NCBI RefSeq assembly: GCF_038502225.1 | Contig: NC_091369.1 | Location: forward strand, 17,225,224-17,289,223 | DNA length: 64,000 bases | Direction of reading: 5' to 3' | Source: Cherax quadricarinatus | Lineage: Eukaryota; Arthropoda; Malacostraca; Decapoda; Parastacidae | In this document: positions 60,384 through 64,000 of the stretch, piece by piece | Numbering within the stretch: position 1 is the first letter of the stretch | Layout of the letters: each line of letters opens with the position of its first letter | Translations under genes and position numbers: made by a program | The notes under the pieces: generated by a model | What the model was told of the DNA's origin: nothing | What the model saw: only the letters and a program-made list of their open reading frames with translations | Database searches by the model: none

Positions 60384-60643
60384 AGGTAAGACACATATGC
60401 AACAGTTAGGTATCTTTATTTCGAAACGTTTCGCCTACACAGTAGGCGTCTTCAGTCGAGTACAGAAAGGTTGATAGAAGCAGAAGATACTTGAAGACGA
60501 TGTAATCAGTCCATCACCCTTAAAGTTTTGAGGTGGACAGTCCCTCAGTCTGGAGAAGAGCATTGTGAGAACGGCTGTGTTTGAGAAGGACCTGCCCTCC
60601 CAAAGCAACCTACGTCTCACCTCCTGGCACTATATAAAGGCCC
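60384..60643 (-). mobile_element. Retrozyme-like unit inserted with 15-bp TSD and 5' inversion
   Basis: The sequence ctagaaggggtagtt stands at 60369-60383 and 60644-60658. Between them, 60384-60567 is the 3' part of a unit of the 429-bp family on minus, with its hammerhead. Positions 60568-60643 carry the upstream part ('aacctacgtctcacctcctg', TATA-like 'ctatataaagg') on plus. Inversion of the 5' part is the signature of twin priming, seen in endonuclease-dependent retrotransposition. Confidence 0.85.
60421..60459 (-). ncRNA. Hammerhead ribozyme motif (compensatory variant)
   Basis: Minus strand: stem I UCGA (60459-60456), core CUGAAGA (60455-60449), C, stem II GCCUA-CUGUG-UAGGC, GAAA, CGU, U, stem I UCGA (60424-60421). 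Compared with the array units, both members of the third stem I pair changed (U-A to C-G), and the fourth gained a U-A pair. Confidence 0.8.
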
Positions 60644-60790
60644 CTAGAAGGGGTAGTTGGGACGTTTGGAAAGGCTTTGTGGACGTCGATAAATCTAAAC
60701 TCTCGGATGTTGATGAGTGGGTTCACCGTAGGAGTTGGGGAAGATTGATCATAACGAATGTGGAGAGGTCTTTATGTATGTCTATCTGTG
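60644..60790 (+). pseudogene. LINE E, continuation
   Basis: After the TSD the LINE E sequence goes on ('gggacgtttggaaaggcttt', 'gttgatgagtgggttcaccg') to about 60790, where AT-rich sequence begins. Confidence 0.55.
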
Positions 60791-61330
60791 TAGGTGTGTG
60801 TTAGTACATATATGTGCAGGTGTGAAAATATATATAGGTATACATATGTACGTATATGTACATGGAATGTGTGTATGTTAATATATTCATATGTGTCTGG
60901 TGATAAATTAAAAGCATTGTCCTTTATTATAGGTATATGATTATATGTGTATATATGTGTATTTGTTAGTGTATGTGTATTGGATATTCATGTATATGTA
61001 TGTACATCTAGGTATCACCATTGTATTCAGGGATTGTAAATGCGTAGCACGGTGTGTATTTAATGCCAGGGTGTATTAGAACAATTATGTATACTAGTGT
61101 ATGTTCTCAACGTTGACTAGTGCCACTTCTAAGTTCTTTATCACAAAATATGTTGTTGTAACATACTCAGTGTAGTACATCGAAACTAATTTCAGGTAAC
61201 CATATATTTAAGTGTCTTGTGAATATGTGTAAATATAACGCCAGTAGTGAAACTTATTTATAATTTGTATTACAAACGTATTAAAAATATGTTACATATT
61301 AATGTTTAATTAAATATGTAGTTGATATTG
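60791..61330. other. AT-rich sequence with (TATG)-like runs
   Basis: Alternating purine-pyrimidine runs ('acatatgtacgtatatgtac') and no gene. Confidence 0.7.
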
Positions 61331-62235
61331 TATTTAACCACGTGAGAGTGGCGGTAGTGTTAGCTTGTTTAATGTTTAATATTGATAATGTGTTTAACAA
61401 CGTGATAGTGGCCGTGGTGTTATCTTGTTTAATGTTTAATATTGATAATGTGTTTAACCACGTGATAATGGCCGTGGTATTAACTTCTTTAATGTTTAAT
61501 ATTGATAATGTGTTTAACCACGTGTTAGTGGCCGTGGTGTTAACTTGTTTAATGTTTAATCTTGATAATGTGTTTAACCACGTGATAATGGCCGTGGTAT
61601 TAACTTCTTTAATGTTTAATATTGATAATGTGTTTAACCACGTGTTAGTGGCCGTGGTGTTAACTTGTTTAATGTTTAATATTGATAATGTGTTTAACCA
61701 CGTGATAATGGCCGTGGTATTAACTTCTTTAATGTTTAATATTGATAATGTGTTTAACCACGTGTTAGTGGCCGTGGTGTTAACTTGTTTAATGTTGATA
61801 ATGTGTTTAACAACGTGATAGTGGCCGTGGTATTAACTTCTTTAATGTTTAATATTGATAATGTGTTTAACCACGTGTTAGTGGCCGTGGTGTTAGCTTG
61901 TTTAATGTTTAATATTGATAATGTGTTTAACAACGTGATAGTAGCCGTGGTGTTAACTTGTTTAATGTTTAAAATTGATAATGTGTTTAACCACGTGATA
62001 ATGGCCGTGGTATTAACTTCTTTAATGTTTAATATTGATAATGTGTTTAACAACGTGATAGTAGCCGTGGTGTTAACTTGTTTAATGTTTAATATTGATA
62101 ATGTGTTTAACAACGTGATAGTGGCCGTGGTATTAACTTGTTTAATGCTTAATGTTGATATTGTGTTTAAGAACGTGAGAGTGGCAATGGTGTTAACTTG
62201 TTTAATGTTTAATATTGTGTTTAACCACGTGAGTG
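61331..62235. repeat. 60-bp tandem repeat array, about 15 units
   Basis: The unit 'aatattgataatgtgtttaa' + ccacgtg + 'ataatggccgtggtattaac' + 'ttctttaatgttt' repeats every 60 bp. Two variants alternate in the middle (…gataatgg…tattaacttc and …gttagtgg…tgttaacttg), giving a 120-bp higher order from about 61440 to 61800. One unit near 61796 is 9 bp shorter. Each unit has the palindrome ccacgtg or variant caacgtg. Long frames on both strands arise because 60 is a multiple of 3. Confidence 0.95.
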
Positions 62236-63476
62236 TCCAGGGTTTAAACTTGTGGAGGGGCGGGTGGGGGTTGTATAAGTGTAGGATGTAAGTGTTAGCA
62301 TCAGTGTATTATGAAGATCTTTGTGATTATGTAACACTGTGTGTTTCTAGGTAAGTTGTAGGTTATGTCAGGTTTGTCTTAAGGCAATATTGTATTGTAT
62401 GTTCACTCAGTGGACCGTAGTAGTACCGGTGTTGATTGTTCTCTCATAACATGTACCATTGAATGGTAATTTATTTGCATCTTGTAATATAGCTGTAAAT
62501 GAAATACAAAAAAATAAATAATATTCGGTTAAATGCAACCACTAACATGTCAGTATTATAATGTTATTCACATAAATGAGAAACTCATTAAAATAAAACA
62601 AAAGATACTTCGAATTAAGCTAAAATTGTTTTCATTTTTTTCTGTTATTTGGAAGTTTTTCTGACCAGGTAAAGTGAACTGACTCGACACAGGTGAATCA
62701 TTTATCAGAGGTATTTTGTCCTTCATTAATTTATAATAAAATTCTGTTATAGTTCCCCATAATGTGCAGCTTATTATATTATGATCTACTCAGTACAACT
62801 GCCACAAAGTGACGATAGATTGTTTTATCACAGAACTCGCAGTTCAGAAAACCTTCGGTATAAACAATGTTTCCGCCCGGGATCGAACCGGGAACCTTGC
62901 GCGTGTGAGGCGCACGTGATAACCATTACACTACGGAAACATATAGACTCCGTACCTCAAAACACGCTAAGGTATGTGAAAATTTCCAGCTTAAAGGATT
63001 TTACTCATTTTTATTTGTCAGAATATATTAATGTTACACAATACCGACAAGATGATATTGTGAATTAAATATTACGACACTGGTGTTTCTCGCGTCATTC
63101 CACCGTTAAGGAAATATATAACCAAAGCTCTTTAATGGCTGTACAGAAGCTGTCATGACAGCTGGTGTTGGTTTCGTGAGCGATGACATTTTTTTCGAAT
63201 TGTTAACCCAGAGTTAGTAAGGTAGGAAAACTGAACTTGGTACATTTCCACTGGTTCTTCACTCATCTCTTCCAGGATGCGACTCGTACATGTCTAACAG
63301 CCACGTGCCTGGAATAACTTTGATAAATGATATCGACAAACAGGTTTGAAACAGACCTAAGCAAATACTGGAATGTATTAATTAGAAAACGCTACGGTTC
63401 CGGGACCTTGATCACTTTTAACCAGTTAAAAGTGATCGAGATACCGGGACCGTAAAGTTTTCTAATAAATATATCG
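62065..63476 (-). repeat. Right arm of the 1,412-bp inverted duplication
   Basis: Counterpart of 57092-58503. Its outer end (63476) coincides within a base or two with the start of PLE-3. Its inner end falls inside the 60-bp array. Confidence 0.92.
62868..62940 (-). tRNA. tRNA-Val(CAC)
   Basis: Identical in inverted orientation to 57628-57700; all stems intact; anticodon CAC. Confidence 0.95.
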
Positions 63477-64000
63477 CACGCCTGTATGGCCTTCCTAAGA
63501 CACACAAACCTGTCATCCCACTACGGCCTATCACTTCGGGCATAGGGAGTGCACCACACAGACTAGCCGGCCACCTTGCCAAATACCTTTCAGCGCTTCT
63601 GGGCACCATCAGTCAAGCCCACCTCAAACACTCAGGTGACCTTCTCTCTCGAATTTCCAACCTGAATGTCAAAAACAAGAGCATGGCTTCCTTCGATGTC
63701 ACAGCCCTCTTTACCAACGTTCCTACTGACGCTGCAATCAACATTCTGAGACAGAGGCTCACTGAAAACCACGACCTCCCTTTACCTCTTCTAGATTTCA
63801 TCAATCTAGTGGAACTTTGTGTTAATTTCAACTTCTTCAAGTATCAGGACAACTGTTACAAACAATGCTTTGGGATGGCAATGGGTAGCCCACTCAGTGC
63901 TGTGCTTGCCAACCTCTTCATGGAAAACCTGGAGACAGAGAAATTCAGCACCCTCATTCCCAACACCGTTACCTGGCTAAGATACGTTGATGATATATTG
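63476..64000 (+). CDS. PLE-3 reverse transcriptase, partial (runs off the window)
   Basis: An open frame of 175 codons without start or stop: 'ARLYGLPKTHKPVIPLRPIT', 'HRLAGHLAKYLSALLGTISQ', 'MASFDVTALFTNVPTDAAIN' (catalytic Asp), 'KQCFGMAMGSPLSAVLANLF' and 'WLRYVDDI' (Y-V-D-D) at the edge. It is related to PLE-1 but clearly diverged (e.g. GMAMGSPLSA against GMGMGSPISA). The N-terminus is missing; the element begins directly at the outer edge of the inverted duplication. Confidence 0.9.

Noticed and set aside
61342..62291. Long open frames of repeated 'VFNHVIMAVVLTSLMFNIDN' type on plus, and an open frame on minus
   Set aside because: They arise from a 60-bp repeat (a multiple of three) without stops. 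Both strands are open, and there is no start context or domain.
1..64000. Endogenous viral genes or toxin genes
   Set aside because: None was recognised; all RT and integrase sequences fit retrotransposon families.

Overview
The window is eukaryotic, gene-poor and almost entirely repetitive. It carries eukaryotic tRNA genes, long (GT)n and (GA)n tracts, and retroelements of many clades nested in each other: non-LTR LINEs, Penelope-like elements (PLEs), Ty3/gypsy and BEL/Pao LTR elements, and SINEs. There are no operons, and no intact host protein gene could be recognised. The repeat families look like those of decapod crustaceans (crayfish, shrimp, crab). That is an inference from family resemblance, not a database result.

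Layout. 1-1.4 kb: a CR1-like LINE end ('LINE A') with an RTE-like LINE end nested in its (GA)n tract. 1.4-6 kb: a tRNA-Val gene, degenerate LINE A, an I-group LINE end ('LINE B'), and a second tRNA-Val broken by a LINE B end with a 12-bp target-site duplication. 6.5-16.5 kb: a tract of LINE A copies, all on the minus strand, mostly 5'-truncated, often abutting (GT)n, with ORF1, ORF2 and 3' ends and an LTR-like insertion. 16.5-20 kb: an inverted mate of the repeat at 1.4 kb, a tRNA-iMet, another LINE end ('LINE D'), a 4 x 126-bp array and one candidate host exon. 20-25.4 kb: CR1/L2-like LINE pieces, a gypsy element with integrase upstream of reverse transcriptase (Gmr1-like order), and a PLE with GIY-YIG endonuclease. 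25.4-32.4 kb: two tail-to-tail copies of an I/Jockey-type LINE ('LINE C'), a perfect 23-bp foldback, and a second gypsy integrase. 32.4-35 kb: a tRNA-Val module and about 1.2 kb of a 17-bp minisatellite. 36-41.6 kb: a BEL/Pao pol fused in frame to a truncated CR1-like LINE. 42.7-47.7 kb: two more tRNA-Val modules, then 429-432-bp tandem units each with a hammerhead-ribozyme motif. 47.7-56.7 kb: Jockey LINE, PLE, CR1-like LINE, SINE, second PLE family. 57.1-63.5 kb: a near-identical 1,412-bp inverted duplication around a 3.6-kb core that holds a smaller palindrome, hammerhead elements, a twin-primed insertion and a 60-bp repeat array. 63.5-64 kb: a third PLE, running off the end.

Main point. 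Hammerhead-like RNA motifs recur across the window: in the 3' regions of two PLE families, in small non-autonomous units (one in tandem), and as head-to-head pairs in the tRNA-Val modules. Stem I differs between families but stays complementary (UGGC/GCCA, UUGUA/UACAA, UGA/UCA, UCGA/UCGA, UUAGAA/UUCUAA), including a compensatory change within one family. The PLE group carries core UUGAUAA where the canonical core is CUGANGA. The window therefore looks like a PLE/retrozyme nursery: autonomous PLEs supply reverse transcriptase and GIY-YIG endonuclease, and small ribozyme-bearing units could use them in trans. That functional link is inference; the motifs and their pairing are read from the sequence.
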